DNA of 64,000 bases from Candidatus Aquirickettsiella gammari (GCA_002290645.2 NMOS02000008.1:1-64000); one strand, 5' to 3'. Positions 1-8,309 are shown, numbered from the stretch's first letter. Notes: a model not told the origin generated them from the letters alone. Numbers and translations: made by a program.

Positions 1-127
1 TGGCTTAAACATTACAACGAGGAAAGACCCCATGAAGCTTTAAATAATCAAACACCAATATACTATTCTCAATCCCTAAACAAAAATTACTCTATTTAAA
101 AACTGGGGTAAGTTTGGGAGGTTTACA
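1..127 (+). mobile_element. 3' end of an IS3-family element (transposase C-terminus)
   Basis: Codons 1-99 encode the last 32 residues of an IS3-type OrfB transposase (WLKHYNEERPHEAL followed by NQTP), the typical end of the rve integrase core just after the catalytic Glu. The stop codon is at 97-99. The element probably ends near 127, where the sequence runs tggggtaagtttgggaggtttaca; the terminal CA is usual for this family. The other end is outside the window. The element appears to have inserted into the 5' part of the gene that follows. Confidence 0.75.
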
Positions 128-186
128 GTCGTACCTGGATAAAACCTGGATTTGCACGAAAAATTGCAAAATACTTATGGGAACAA

Positions 187-879
187 ATGAAATATAAGGT
201 AGATCCTTTAGATTTAATTTCGCCGCTGGAGCGAAACGAGCTTAAGTCGTTATCTCTGCCCTTTATACATCATCCTATTAAACTCATGAATGTTCCGATA
301 ATTCATGTGAAATGTAATTTTTCAGTTCCTAGTTTTACCGACCGAGAGCAACGTCCTTTAAACCAGTTTAGACCAGTTATCATCGATGAAAATCAACAAC
401 TCATAGCCAACCCAAGCACTTATTTGGTTTATCAGCAACAGAACAAAAAAATGGTTCCTGCTTGGCACTTTTCTTTATCTGATCTGCTAACAAAAAAATA
501 TGAGTTGGCTGTATTAGTGCAAACCTTTTTAATCTGCGAGCGAGCTGCTATTGGAATTGCGACGAAAAAATATTTAGGAAACCGCCAAGGGCCTCGTTTT
601 CACAAACCGTTTCGTCGAAATTTCGACGAAATAAAAGGAAGAACAGATGAATTGATAGCTGCTTTACTTGGCTTTGGTTGCAAAGACAGTTATCGCTACG
701 CTGAGAAAATTCAATTACTCGGCAGTTCTGAACTGGTAAAAGCCGTTGATGAAGGAAAGCTAAGAACTTCCGCAGCAGCACTTCTAACTCGCTTCACTCA
801 CACAAAGCAGCAAAAAATATTAACACATGATAAAAAAGAAATTTCTTCTTTTATCTATCAATCTAAAAAAAGGAAATAA
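187..879 (+). CDS. ParB-like / plasmid-type replication-partition protein, probably 5'-truncated
   Basis: A 230-residue protein. Its C-terminal part (residues about 165-215) has the helix-rich pattern of ParB-like proteins (LGSSELVKAVDEGKLRTSAAA), in which a strand-helix unit is followed by a DNA-binding helix pair. The N-terminal two thirds are not recognised. The reading frame is open upstream from 112 to 187 and encodes protein-like sequence (KPGFARKIAKYLWEQ), so the native start was probably further left and lost when the IS3-type element inserted; ATG 187 is only the first start left. A perfect 22-bp palindrome lies inside it. It is followed two bases later by the next replication gene, so the three genes probably form one operon. 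Confidence 0.5.
   Translation: MKYKVDPLDLISPLERNELKSLSLPFIHHPIKLMNVPIIHVKCNFSVPSFTDREQRPLNQFRPVIIDENQQLIANPSTYLVYQQQNKKMVPAWHFSLSDLLTKKYELAVLVQTFLICERAAIGIATKKYLGNRQGPRFHKPFRRNFDEIKGRTDELIAALLGFGCKDSYRYAEKIQLLGSSELVKAVDEGKLRTSAAALLTRFTHTKQQKILTHDKKEISSFIYQSKKRK
610..631. repeat. Perfect 22-bp palindrome inside the ParB-like gene
   Basis: The sequence TTTCGTCGAAA followed by TTTCGACGAAA reads the same on both strands and is coding (RRNFDE). A shorter related string (gcgacgaaaa) lies 50 bases upstream. It could be a protein-binding site, such as a centromere-like ParB site inside its own gene, or a small inserted palindromic repeat. Nothing else in the sequence decides between these. Confidence 0.6.
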
Positions 880-881
880 AA

Positions 882-1829
882 ATGAGAGAATACGGTTCGG
901 TACAAACTCAATTTTGGTCTGATATAGCATTACAAAATTTATCCACTCACGCCAAATTATTGGCTGTTTATTTACTCACTGGACCACATACTAATATGTT
1001 GGGTTGTTTTCGATTACCCACGGGTTATGTAGCAGAAGATTTAAAATGGAATGAAGAAACAGTTTACAACGCATTTTCAGAACTCGATCAAATTAGATTT
1101 TTAATCAGAGATCCAGAATCAAACTGGATTTTAATCATTAACTTTCTAGATTGGAACCCCATTGAAAATCCAAATCAAGGAAAAAGCATAATTAAGCTTT
1201 TCAAACGAGTTCCACATCAATCAACAGTTTTCAAAGCCATAATAAACATCTTATTAGATCAAATGAAATACTTAGATGAAGAGTTTAAAAACCATTTGGC
1301 AACTCTATCGCAACCCTTTCAAAACCAGGAACAGAATCAGGAACAGGATCAGAATCAGGAGAAGGATCAGGAGAAGGATCAGGAACAGGATGTTGTTGGT
1401 AAGCCGTCGATAAACGACGGCTTACCCAGCAGCACCTCAAAAATTCCCTTATTAATTAATAAAAAAAGTGTAGTAGATAGCATTATCGACGAAGAAACCA
1501 TTGGTATTTCACTTCAAAATAACGATGTGTTTATTACGGGAAAAATGGATATCAACATGTGGAAAAAAACCTATCCAAATATCGATGTTTTACAAGAGCT
1601 ACGTCAAATACGCGCTTGGAATGAAGCTAATCCAAGCGCACGCAAAACCCGATCACAGATCTTGCGTCACATCAATGCATGGCTTGCTAAAGAGCAACGT
1701 GAGTCTCTACAACAACAGCAGGCGCCTCCCGACCATGACGTAACTCGTTTAGCAACTCGCGGACTGAGCCCTACCCTAGCCCATAACCTCGTCGTTGGAG
1801 AACAATGGTTGAATCACTCAAAAAATTGA
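882..1829 (+). CDS. Phage/plasmid replication protein O-like (replisome organiser)
   Basis: A 315-residue protein. Residues 1-95 look like the winged-helix domain of phage replication O/DnaD-type proteins (opening MREYGSVQTQFW, then an LSTHAKLLAVYLLTGPH stretch). A low-complexity Gln/Glu/Asp linker follows (about residues 147-172), encoded by a tandem hexanucleotide. The C-terminal domain (about 215-285) has the pattern WKKTYPNIDVLQELRQIRAW...RKTRSQILRHINAWL, found at the end of many phage replication proteins that contact the helicase or its loader. It probably acts at the element's own origin. It starts two bases after the preceding gene and is followed by a likely helicase-loader gene, a usual phage order. 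Confidence 0.7.
   Translation: MREYGSVQTQFWSDIALQNLSTHAKLLAVYLLTGPHTNMLGCFRLPTGYVAEDLKWNEETVYNAFSELDQIRFLIRDPESNWILIINFLDWNPIENPNQGKSIIKLFKRVPHQSTVFKAIINILLDQMKYLDEEFKNHLATLSQPFQNQEQNQEQDQNQEKDQEKDQEQDVVGKPSINDGLPSSTSKIPLLINKKSVVDSIIDEETIGISLQNNDVFITGKMDINMWKKTYPNIDVLQELRQIRAWNEANPSARKTRSQILRHINAWLAKEQRESLQQQQAPPDHDVTRLATRGLSPTLAHNLVVGEQWLNHSKN
1326..1391 (+). repeat. Imperfect tandem hexanucleotide repeat (about 11 units)
   Basis: Eleven consecutive hexamers related to CAGGAA/CAGGAT/CAGAAT/AAGGAT encode the Gln-Glu-Asp-rich linker of the replication protein. Because the unit is 6 bp, slippage changes linker length without shifting frame, so length variation between strains is likely. Confidence 0.85.
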
Positions 1830-1849
1830 AAAACAAAATAGGAAATTTT

Positions 1850-2518
1850 ATGTTAGCAGATGATAAAAAACCCTTTCTAGAATGGTTGACTTTATTAGCA
1901 GAATCTTTTAATCGCAAAGTTTCAAGTTTATTGCTAGAAACTTATTGGCAATGTCTTAAGGTTTATCCATTTGCCCAAGTAAAACAAGCGATACTAAATA
2001 CTTTACAAAACCCTGATCGCCAGAAATGGGGCATGCCAACGCCGGCCGATTTAATTGTTTTAATTCAAGGTGATAGTCATAGTCATGCACTTAATGCTTG
2101 GGGCCAAGTAGTAATGGCCATTCGCACAGTAGGTCGCTATGATAGCGTCGTTTTTGATAATCCAATCATTCATTGTGTCATTCGAGACATGGGCGGTTGG
2201 GTTTACTTATGCCAGCAACCGGAAAAAGAATTACCCTTTTTACGCCATGAATTTGAAAAACGCTATCGTGATTACCAAGCTAAACCACTCACTAGCTATC
2301 CACGATCACTCAAAGGCAGCTTGGAACATGATAATCAAGTCCAAGGTTCACATAATCCACCCGATCCTATTTTAATAGGTGATGTTAAACGCGCATTGAT
2401 TGTATATGCCAACGGCACTAAACAATTATCTATTCTCCCATTAACACTTTCACAAGCGACTCAGCAGTTTTCGCAATTGCAGATTGATACGGATACGTCT
2501 GAAGAAGAAGAAAATTGA
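1850..2518 (+). CDS. DUF6475-like replication accessory protein (possible helicase loader)
   Basis: The protein starts MLADDKKPFLEW and is 222 residues long. I prefer ATG 1850, preceded by AGGA at 1840-1843, over an in-frame ATG at 1805 that would overlap the upstream gene. Residues about 5-150 match the pattern of the DUF6475 family found beside phage replication proteins: WQCLKVYPFAQVKQAI, then GMPTPADLIVLI, then a DNPIIHCVIRDMGGW block. The role is not established; the position directly after an O-like gene suggests replisome loading on the element. The C-terminus is acidic (DTSEEEEN). Confidence 0.6.
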   Translation: MLADDKKPFLEWLTLLAESFNRKVSSLLLETYWQCLKVYPFAQVKQAILNTLQNPDRQKWGMPTPADLIVLIQGDSHSHALNAWGQVVMAIRTVGRYDSVVFDNPIIHCVIRDMGGWVYLCQQPEKELPFLRHEFEKRYRDYQAKPLTSYPRSLKGSLEHDNQVQGSHNPPDPILIGDVKRALIVYANGTKQLSILPLTLSQATQQFSQLQIDTDTSEEEEN

Positions 2519-2527
2519 AGGATCTTT

Positions 2528-3400
2528 ATGCAAAACAACCTAGTTAATGAACCTTTATTTCAAAACAATTACCGAATTCTGCATGGCGATTGCGAGAAAG
2601 AATTGCGCGCTTTTCCTAATCAAGTTGATCTAATAGTTACATCGCCACCCTATGCTGATGCACGACAGCGACATTATGATAGTGTTGCACCGCATGATTA
2701 CCCGGATTGGTTTATGTCGTTTCATGAAGTGTTTTGGCAAGCTCTAAAACCAACAGGAAGTTTAGTGCTGAATATGAAAGACAAAATTGTTAACGGTGTC
2801 CGTCAGCATTATGTATGGAAAACTATTCAAAAACTTATTGACTTAGGTTGGTATTGCATAGACGATTATATCTGGCATAAAAAAACAAGTATGCCAGGGT
2901 ATTGGCCAACTCGCTTACGGGATGCCTGGGAATACGTGTTTCATCTCGCAAAAGTGAAAACGCCTTATATTAACCAGGAAGCGGTTAAAGTTCCGATAGC
3001 CTTATCCACTCAACAACGTTTGATGCGTTTTGAGAATTTAAAATCTCATTTCGTTCGCTCTAGTACTGGTAGTGGTTTTCAACGTGACTTAGCCAATTGG
3101 CGTAACAAAAAAAAAGTACTACCAACAAACGTTTTGCATCTGAGCCCTGAAAATCGCAATCAAGGTCATCCAGCTGTTTTTCCAGTTGCATTACCTCAAT
3201 TTTTTATCCAATTACTGTCAAAACCCAACGATCTGATTGTTGATCCATTTGCTGGCAGCGGTACTACAGGTTTAGCTGCACTTGCTTTACATCGACGCTG
3301 CGTGCTGATTGATAACCAGCTCATCTACTGTCAGGTTGCTGAACAAAGGATAAATACATTAATTAATTTTAATTCAATTAACATTAAAAAAAATTTTTAA
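2528..3400 (+). CDS. Orphan DNA methyltransferase (N4-cytosine/N6-adenine, beta-type)
   Basis: A 290-residue SAM-dependent DNA methyltransferase. The catalytic motif TSPPY lies at residues 38-42 and the SAM-binding motif DPFAGSGTT at 239-247. This order (catalytic before SAM motif) is that of beta-class enzymes, and SPPY is most common in N4-cytosine methyltransferases. No restriction endonuclease gene adjoins it, so it is probably an orphan enzyme that shields the element or marks its origin. It follows the replication genes by nine bases with a GGATC-type ribosome site and probably belongs to the same transcript. Confidence 0.88.
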   Translation: MQNNLVNEPLFQNNYRILHGDCEKELRAFPNQVDLIVTSPPYADARQRHYDSVAPHDYPDWFMSFHEVFWQALKPTGSLVLNMKDKIVNGVRQHYVWKTIQKLIDLGWYCIDDYIWHKKTSMPGYWPTRLRDAWEYVFHLAKVKTPYINQEAVKVPIALSTQQRLMRFENLKSHFVRSSTGSGFQRDLANWRNKKKVLPTNVLHLSPENRNQGHPAVFPVALPQFFIQLLSKPNDLIVDPFAGSGTTGLAALALHRRCVLIDNQLIYCQVAEQRINTLINFNSINIKKNF

Positions 3401-3428
3401 AAGTTCAATAAATTTAGTTAAACCTCTT

Positions 3429-3534
3429 GCGGATCCCCTGTTGGGACCGCTAAGATTAATTGCCTGTTATTAAAAAATTTGGCGCAGGAAAACTTCCTGC
3501 ACCAAACCGCACACAAGGTACTGGTAATACCTTG
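3429..3534 (+). promoter_or_regulatory. Three-hairpin leader upstream of a tiny ORF
   Basis: Three short hairpins follow one another. The first is GCGG(A)TCCC with GGGACCGC (3429-3450), the second GCAGGAA with TTCCTGC (3484-3500), the third CAAGGTA with TACCTTG (3514-3534). They are followed by a strong GGAGG and an ATG at 3568. The arrangement looks like a structured 5' leader or small RNA rather than protein-coding DNA. I do not recognise a known riboswitch. An in-frame TTG at 3460 would translate through the hairpins, which I consider less likely. Confidence 0.45.
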
Positions 3535-3567
3535 CGGCTACCACAACCAATTCTGGAGGAATTGATC

Positions 3568-3711
3568 ATGGCTATTTCCATCTTAAATCACACGGCCCCC
3601 TCTGGGCAATTAACATCACTGCTAACCGCACTTCTGTTTTATCAACCGCATCTAGCGCGGGCTACAAAAGTGGCATCGGGAATAACTTTTGTGCGACTTC
3701 GACAGACATAA
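3568..3711 (+). CDS. Hypothetical 47-residue protein
   Basis: The ORF starts MAISILNHTAPSGQL and has a clear ribosome site (CTGGAGGAATTGATC) before the ATG. It is weakly hydrophobic in the middle (LTSLLTALLFYQPHLA) and ends VRLRQT. No family is recognised with certainty; its placement after a hairpin-rich leader, in a phage-like module, recalls small phage regulatory ORFs. The ribosome site is the main reason to believe it is translated. Confidence 0.4.
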   Translation: MAISILNHTAPSGQLTSLLTALLFYQPHLARATKVASGITFVRLRQT

Positions 3712-3782
3712 CTCCTGATTTGTTTCTAAAAAACATTTTTTCAAACAAAAAAATAGGCCTATTTTGCGCCTCGGGAGCCATT

Positions 3783-4178
3783 ATGTCTCAAAAGAAAGTG
3801 AGTGAATCCGCTATAGGGGATTCCAATCTAACACAGGGTTCATCCATTAATGAACCGACTGATCTAATAACGCGTATTTTAATAAAACTTGGTAATCACA
3901 AACCATCTCCCAAACAACGTCAACTTATAAAAACCTTATTATTTAATCTAAGCTTAAGAGCGACATTGATCGTTGATTCGCAGTTAAGCCCTCGAGAAAA
4001 AGAGTGTCTTTCATTAGCCGCTTTAGGATACACCGTAAGAGAAAGCGCTGAATTACTCAATATTAAGCACAATACAGTTGAAGACTATCATAAAAGCATT
4101 AAAAAAAAACTGAAATGTAAAACAATTGCTAGAGCAGTGATGGAGGGTATTCGCTATGGATGGATCAAAAAACCTTAA
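3783..4178 (+). CDS. LuxR-type helix-turn-helix regulator
   Basis: A 131-residue protein from ATG 3783 (MSQKKVSESA), preceded by GGGAG; an upstream in-frame TTG at 3720 has no ribosome site. The C-terminal 65 residues are a LuxR/FixJ-type DNA-binding domain: LSPREKECLSLAALGYT, then a recognition helix around NTVEDYHKSIKKKL. The N-terminal 65 residues carry no receiver or autoinducer domain. A perfect palindrome AATAGGCCTATT lies at 3752-3763, just upstream of the start, and is a possible operator. With the receiver-only protein downstream it may form a split two-component output. Confidence 0.8.
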   Translation: MSQKKVSESAIGDSNLTQGSSINEPTDLITRILIKLGNHKPSPKQRQLIKTLLFNLSLRATLIVDSQLSPREKECLSLAALGYTVRESAELLNIKHNTVEDYHKSIKKKLKCKTIARAVMEGIRYGWIKKP

Positions 4179-4195
4179 AAATTTACAACAAAAAA

Positions 4196-4312
4196 CCCTC
4201 GGAATTCCGGGGGACTTTATAACAAAAAAAATAAAAAAATTCCATTACTTCTGGCTTAAAATTCGTTTTTAACTTTAACAGATCAGAATTACCTCCCCCG
4301 GAATTCCGGGAA
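4196..4312. repeat. Pair of inverted repeats, each built on a GGAATTCC palindrome
   Basis: CCCTCGGAATTCCGGGGG (4196-4213) and TCCCCCGGAATTCCGGGAA (4294-4312) are each near-perfect palindromes. As a pair they are also inverted copies sharing CGGAATTCCGGGGGA. They enclose about 80 bp of AT-rich DNA between the LuxR-type gene and the response regulator. Such nested symmetry suits a dimer-binding operator, a bidirectional terminator or a replication/partition site; no T-run supports a simple terminator. Confidence 0.6.
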
Positions 4313-4373
4313 TTGTGCAGAATATCAATAATAGTCACACTATAAAAAAATAACACTTTTCAGGAGAAATTTT

Positions 4374-4769
4374 ATGAACCATGACTTTGCAAACTCTTCC
4401 CTTACCCCTCGTATCTTGGTTGTTGAAGACGACCCCATTATTCGAACCATCCATCAACAAGTTCTTGCAAGCTTGGGCTGTCAGGTTGATTGTGTTAGCC
4501 GAGGACAAGCTGCAATCCGTCAGCTTTATTACGATATGGTTTTGCTTGATATGGGCTTACCGGACATTCCTGGGGGAAATGTCATAAAAGCAGCGCGCAC
4601 GAGAGAAATACAACGAAAACCGCTTCCTTTCATCGTAGTAACCGCCCATGACAAAGAAAACGAAGCAACTTATTTAGCACTCGGTGCCGATCGTGTTTTT
4701 CGAAAACCATTAGCAAGAGGACAATTACACTCCCTTTTAGTAGAGTATGGCTTACTGAAAAATAAATAA
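4374..4769 (+). CDS. Single-domain response regulator (CheY-like receiver)
   Basis: A 131-residue protein made only of a receiver domain. The acidic pocket is E18-D19-D20, the phosphoacceptor D59 (in LLDMGLPD), the switch Thr T90 and the conserved Lys K111 (in FRKP). There is no output domain. CAGGAGAAATTTT gives a good ribosome site. It resembles the receiver half of the protein at 19097-19741, and both could pass phosphate to a histidine kinase or phosphotransfer protein not in the window. It lies beside the LuxR-type gene and converges on the secretion operon. Confidence 0.85.
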   Translation: MNHDFANSSLTPRILVVEDDPIIRTIHQQVLASLGCQVDCVSRGQAAIRQLYYDMVLLDMGLPDIPGGNVIKAARTREIQRKPLPFIVVTAHDKENEATYLALGADRVFRKPLARGQLHSLLVEYGLLKNK

Positions 4770-4832
4770 TAACTTTATTTAATAAATTGAAATAGCAGAA
4801 ACTTTAGTAAAATTATGGATTGGACACCTAGC

Positions 4833-5804
4833 CTAACCACTATCAAAATAAATCTCTGCTATCTCTACAAATCGTTTCGAGTTAGCACTACGTTTTAACT
4901 GAATAATGATTGGAATAATAGATTGAATATAAGTCCGTAATTTTTCTTCAGTCGAATTTGAACCTGCTTGTTGCATCATAAATACGAGTTGGTCAAAACA
5001 ACCTGCTGGTGTATCAGCATGCACCGTACTGATGCTACCGGGATGACCGCTGTTTGCTGCCCTCAGAAATGACCATGCTTCCGCACCGCGTAATTCAGAC
5101 AGCAAAATCCGATCCGGTCTTAAACGTAAACATGCCTTGAATAATTTCGCTGCGGTCATATTTTTATCGTCTTCATTAAAAAGTAAATGTACTTTGTTTG
5201 CCTGCGCTACCTTAACCTCTCGCGTATCTTCTACCGTGATCAAACGTTCCGTATCTGGAATAAGTTTTAAACACGCATTGAGAAAGGTTGTCTTACCGGT
5301 ACCCGTCCCACCACTAATGATCATGTTTTTTTTAGCACTTATTGCTAACTTCAGAAATTCAGCAATATTTTTTTGCGCGTGTAACTCTTTTAAAGAAGTT
5401 GCTGTTTCTTTAGTCGCATCTTTGTTTACGACAGCAAACTCATCAAAAACCCCTGTTTTTTGATAATCCTCTAGACTCATTTCATGACGTGAATGGCAAC
5501 GAATAGAATAAATCGCATTATTTTTTTCACAAGCAGGTGGCATAATACATTGTATGCGTTCGCCCGTCGGTAAATAGCCTGAAAGTAAAGGGTGCGGAAA
5601 TATTTTATGGTTAAATTCTGCAATTAGGTTAGCTAATGCTTGAAGAAAGCTAAATTCTAAGATCTGTATTTCATGGCAAGTAAAATTTCCATTTTTTTCA
5701 ACAAATACTAAACCGGGTTGATTAATGCAAACTTCCGTTACACCTGCTGTTTGTAAGAAAGGTTTTAAGGGTTCTATGTGTTTTTCTAACGCTTTTATGG
5801 ACAT
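4833..5804 (-). CDS. virB11: VirB11-type secretion ATPase
   Basis: A 323-residue hexameric ATPase of the type IV secretion system, acting at the cytoplasmic face of the inner membrane to power pilus assembly and substrate transfer. Walker A is GGTGTGKT at residues 165-172, followed by the Asp-box region (ITVEDTREV) and a Walker B/His-box segment (LLSELRGAEAW, then STVHADTPAG). The length is normal for the family. It is the last gene of the leftward operon, 15 bases after virB10. Confidence 0.95.
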   Translation of the reverse strand: MSIKALEKHIEPLKPFLQTAGVTEVCINQPGLVFVEKNGNFTCHEIQILEFSFLQALANLIAEFNHKIFPHPLLSGYLPTGERIQCIMPPACEKNNAIYSIRCHSRHEMSLEDYQKTGVFDEFAVVNKDATKETATSLKELHAQKNIAEFLKLAISAKKNMIISGGTGTGKTTFLNACLKLIPDTERLITVEDTREVKVAQANKVHLLFNEDDKNMTAAKLFKACLRLRPDRILLSELRGAEAWSFLRAANSGHPGSISTVHADTPAGCFDQLVFMMQQAGSNSTEEKLRTYIQSIIPIIIQLKRSANSKRFVEIAEIYFDSG

Positions 5805-5819
5805 TTTTTCTGTATAATT

Positions 5820-6881
5820 TTAGAAGACATTGACTTTACCTTTTGCTTCTTGATGAACCGATCGAAAATCTAAGTCATGTGCTACAAACACTTGGATGGG
5901 AGACCCTTGATTTACCCATAAGGTCGGTGGAATCGTCGTTTGTTGTTGCAATGTTTGCTGTGCGGTTTGATTCAAACTATTCGCTATAGCCATACGATAG
6001 GCTTGGGTTGCATTATAGGATGCGTTATTAGCAACACCGACATTAGATGTACCCGCACCCAAAATCGAAAGAAGTGTAGCCGTTCCAAATCGTTGCCAAA
6101 AATGTCGATCAATAACATCGGCAGCCGTTCCCGCCATACCTAATGAATCGACACCGGGTGAATCTAAACTCAGACCCAAACCACCCGGCGTTATTAAACG
6201 TGTCCAAACAATAAAAATTCGCGATTGCCCTTCCGACATGCCACTTTTGTATTGTCCGATCAAACGACTACCTGGCGATATAAGCACTTGCGAGCCATCT
6301 TCTGCATAAACCGGCTGATCGATGATTGCCCGCAAGGAACCCGGTAAATCAGAATTAATCGCTGTTTCTAAAATAGCATGCATGATCTGGCCCTGAGCGA
6401 TCAACTGATTTAAAGGACCTAATGAATTTGCCTGAATCCGTTTATTGATGTTCGATCCACTAAGCTGCTGTAAAAATTGACTGTTGGGATCAGTAGAGAG
6501 CGTTTTAGATTTTACGGGTGTCGTGGAATTACTGGATTGATTACCGCTTTGTTCAAGCAACATCATGGGCGCAGATAAACGCTGTTGTAATTCTTTTTGT
6601 TTAGCTTGTAATAAAGCCAATTGTTGTTCTGATAGTTGTTTAATTTCAGATTGTCCTTTTAATGGGGATGATTTTGATGACTTTCCCTCGTTGTTGGGTA
6701 GTGTATAAGATTCTTCGACTGCGAATTTGGTTTTAGTTTCAGTTTTTTTAGAATGAAACAGAAAATGTATTCCTAATAAAAGTAATAAACTTAGCAACAG
6801 GATAAGAAGAGCCGGCTTTTTACGGCTAGTTTCAGTAATCTCGGGCAATCCTTCAGGTGGGGAAGTTGTTTGTTTTACCAT
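5820..6881 (-). CDS. virB10: VirB10/TrbI-type channel protein
   Basis: A 353-residue protein from ATG 6881 (MVKQTTSPPEGL), which has GGTGG upstream; a longer TTG form from 6914 would overlap virB9. It has a short cytoplasmic N-terminus, one membrane helix (about residues 23-42), a Gln/Lys-rich periplasmic stretch, then the conserved TrbI domain (AILETAINSDLPG, PVYAEDG, PGSRLIGQY, GIDs-type Asp/Gly blocks). VirB10 spans both membranes and gates the channel with VirB7 and VirB9, whose genes are upstream. Confidence 0.93.
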   Translation of the reverse strand: MVKQTTSPPEGLPEITETSRKKPALLILLLSLLLLLGIHFLFHSKKTETKTKFAVEESYTLPNNEGKSSKSSPLKGQSEIKQLSEQQLALLQAKQKELQQRLSAPMMLLEQSGNQSSNSTTPVKSKTLSTDPNSQFLQQLSGSNINKRIQANSLGPLNQLIAQGQIMHAILETAINSDLPGSLRAIIDQPVYAEDGSQVLISPGSRLIGQYKSGMSEGQSRIFIVWTRLITPGGLGLSLDSPGVDSLGMAGTAADVIDRHFWQRFGTATLLSILGAGTSNVGVANNASYNATQAYRMAIANSLNQTAQQTLQQQTTIPPTLWVNQGSPIQVFVAHDLDFRSVHQEAKGKVNVF

Positions 6882-6895
6882 GACGTTACCACCAT

Positions 6896-7624
6896 TTATT
6901 TTATGTTCTGCCAATCACCGATGGCGGCATCGTTATACACACTCGTCACATAACGCCCGCTTCGTAAAGTAAATTGGGGTGCTGTCGTATTGACAACGAC
7001 ATAGTTTCCTTTCATGTGATAATTGACTAACGTTTCTTGCCGATTTTTATCAACAATAAAAATGGCGGGTAAGCTATTGTTGAAGCGGAAATAAGTAAAC
7101 TGGCCGTTACAATCAAAAGCCTCTCTTGGTGCTAATCGTTTGTCGCCTGTAAAACTATATTTCCAGTTAATTTTGGTCGGATCACAAACGCCAATGGCAT
7201 TGGTTTGTCCACTTCGATCGTAACCTCCACTGGGATAGATAAACTGTAATTTATATGTCGGTGAAGTTTTTGTATCATTCGAATCTAATTGAAAATTATA
7301 GCTATTAACATTGGTCAGTACGGTCATATTAGTCTTTGATGCAGCCATAGGTTTGATAAATAGATTATTTTTAACCGATACCGCTTGCCAAGCTAAGCTA
7401 TCGCCGATAGATATATTTTGTACTTCCTCGTCCCCGGCAAACACCACTTGTGTCTGATAACCATAATGTCCGTGGATAATAACCACGTTATTCGGATCAT
7501 AGTTGACTGTTTTAACATGTTGATCCGCTGCAACCTGCCTAGGAAGCAAAGCCGCTTGCGCCATGCTATGTCCCATGGTAATGATAAGCATGCTCAATAA
7601 AAGAAAAGTAATTCGTTCACTCAT
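6896..7624 (-). CDS. virB9: VirB9/CagX-type outer-membrane core protein
   Basis: A 242-residue protein from ATG 7624 (MSERITFLLLSML), with GAGGAG just upstream inside the end of virB8; an ATG 15 bases earlier lies on that ribosome site. The first 25 residues are a signal peptide ending around AQA. The body has the VirB9 N-domain (VKTVNYDPNNVVIIHGHYGY) and the C-domain that pairs with VirB7 lipoprotein (INWKYSFTGDKRLAP, FDCNGQFTYFRF). It forms the outer-membrane ring with VirB7 and VirB10. Confidence 0.92.
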   Translation of the reverse strand: MSERITFLLLSMLIITMGHSMAQAALLPRQVAADQHVKTVNYDPNNVVIIHGHYGYQTQVVFAGDEEVQNISIGDSLAWQAVSVKNNLFIKPMAASKTNMTVLTNVNSYNFQLDSNDTKTSPTYKLQFIYPSGGYDRSGQTNAIGVCDPTKINWKYSFTGDKRLAPREAFDCNGQFTYFRFNNSLPAIFIVDKNRQETLVNYHMKGNYVVVNTTAPQFTLRSGRYVTSVYNDAAIGDWQNIK

Positions 7625-8309
7625 GACGGTTCTCCTCATTTAAATTAACCGGTGTCACTTGGTAATACGTCACGGTAAATCCGAGTGGATTTCTATCTAG
7701 TTGAACTTGGGTTGCTTTAACCGATTGATAGTGCCATTTCACGATGGCTTCTTGATTCGCCACTTGTTGTGTATTAGATGCTTTATCGCTCAATCGTTTT
7801 TCGAAGCGAATAGCCGCCGTATTGTCATTCAAGCGTGAAACCGATAACACTCGTACTGTGACCGCTTTATTTTTTCCATATTTGCGATACGGGGAAGTCA
7901 ATACATTACTATCCACTTCAGCATCGTATTGTTTTCGGATCATGACATCCGATTGAGCCCACGCTAATTGGTAAGGAATTTCTAAATTATCGCTATCATA
8001 ACTTTCTCGATTGATGACATAGTGTATAAGAAAATAACGTGTCATCTGCCAATTAGCCGTTAGCTGCGTAGGTTCTAGTTCACCCAGTTTTGTTATTTCG
8101 CCTGTGGCATTATTGAACGCGTAAAGGTAGGGAGTTTTTTGCTTGAGTGGGATCAAACAAGTCAGCATGATTAATGTAAACAATAAACAAAGTAATAATC
8201 CTATATTCCCCATCAACGAATAACGTAACCAAATGGCTTTGCTATGATAAACATCATAACGCCAATCAGCAGCTTTTTGGTAAAATGCTTCACTTGTATT
8301 CGTTTTCAT
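7617..8309 (-). CDS. virB8: VirB8-type inner-membrane assembly protein
   Basis: A 230-residue bitopic protein. A single membrane helix (about residues 33-52) is followed by a periplasmic NTF2-like domain with the VirB8 pattern (YFLIHYVINRESYD, then VLTSPYRKYGKN and a YYQVTPVNLN end). VirB8 nucleates assembly of the channel. It overlaps virB6 by ATGA and virB9 by eight bases, so translation is probably coupled. Confidence 0.93.
   Translation of the reverse strand: MKTNTSEAFYQKAADWRYDVYHSKAIWLRYSLMGNIGLLLCLLFTLIMLTCLIPLKQKTPYLYAFNNATGEITKLGELEPTQLTANWQMTRYFLIHYVINRESYDSDNLEIPYQLAWAQSDVMIRKQYDAEVDSNVLTSPYRKYGKNKAVTVRVLSVSRLNDNTAAIRFEKRLSDKASNTQQVANQEAIVKWHYQSVKATQVQLDRNPLGFTVTYYQVTPVNLNEENRHE

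Noticed and set aside
1326-1391. CRISPR-like short repeat array
   Set aside because: The 6-bp units are contiguous, have no spacers and encode a Gln/Glu linker.
3460-3711. Longer TTG-started form of the 47-residue ORF
   Set aside because: It would translate through three hairpins and has no ribosome site, while ATG 3568 has a strong one.
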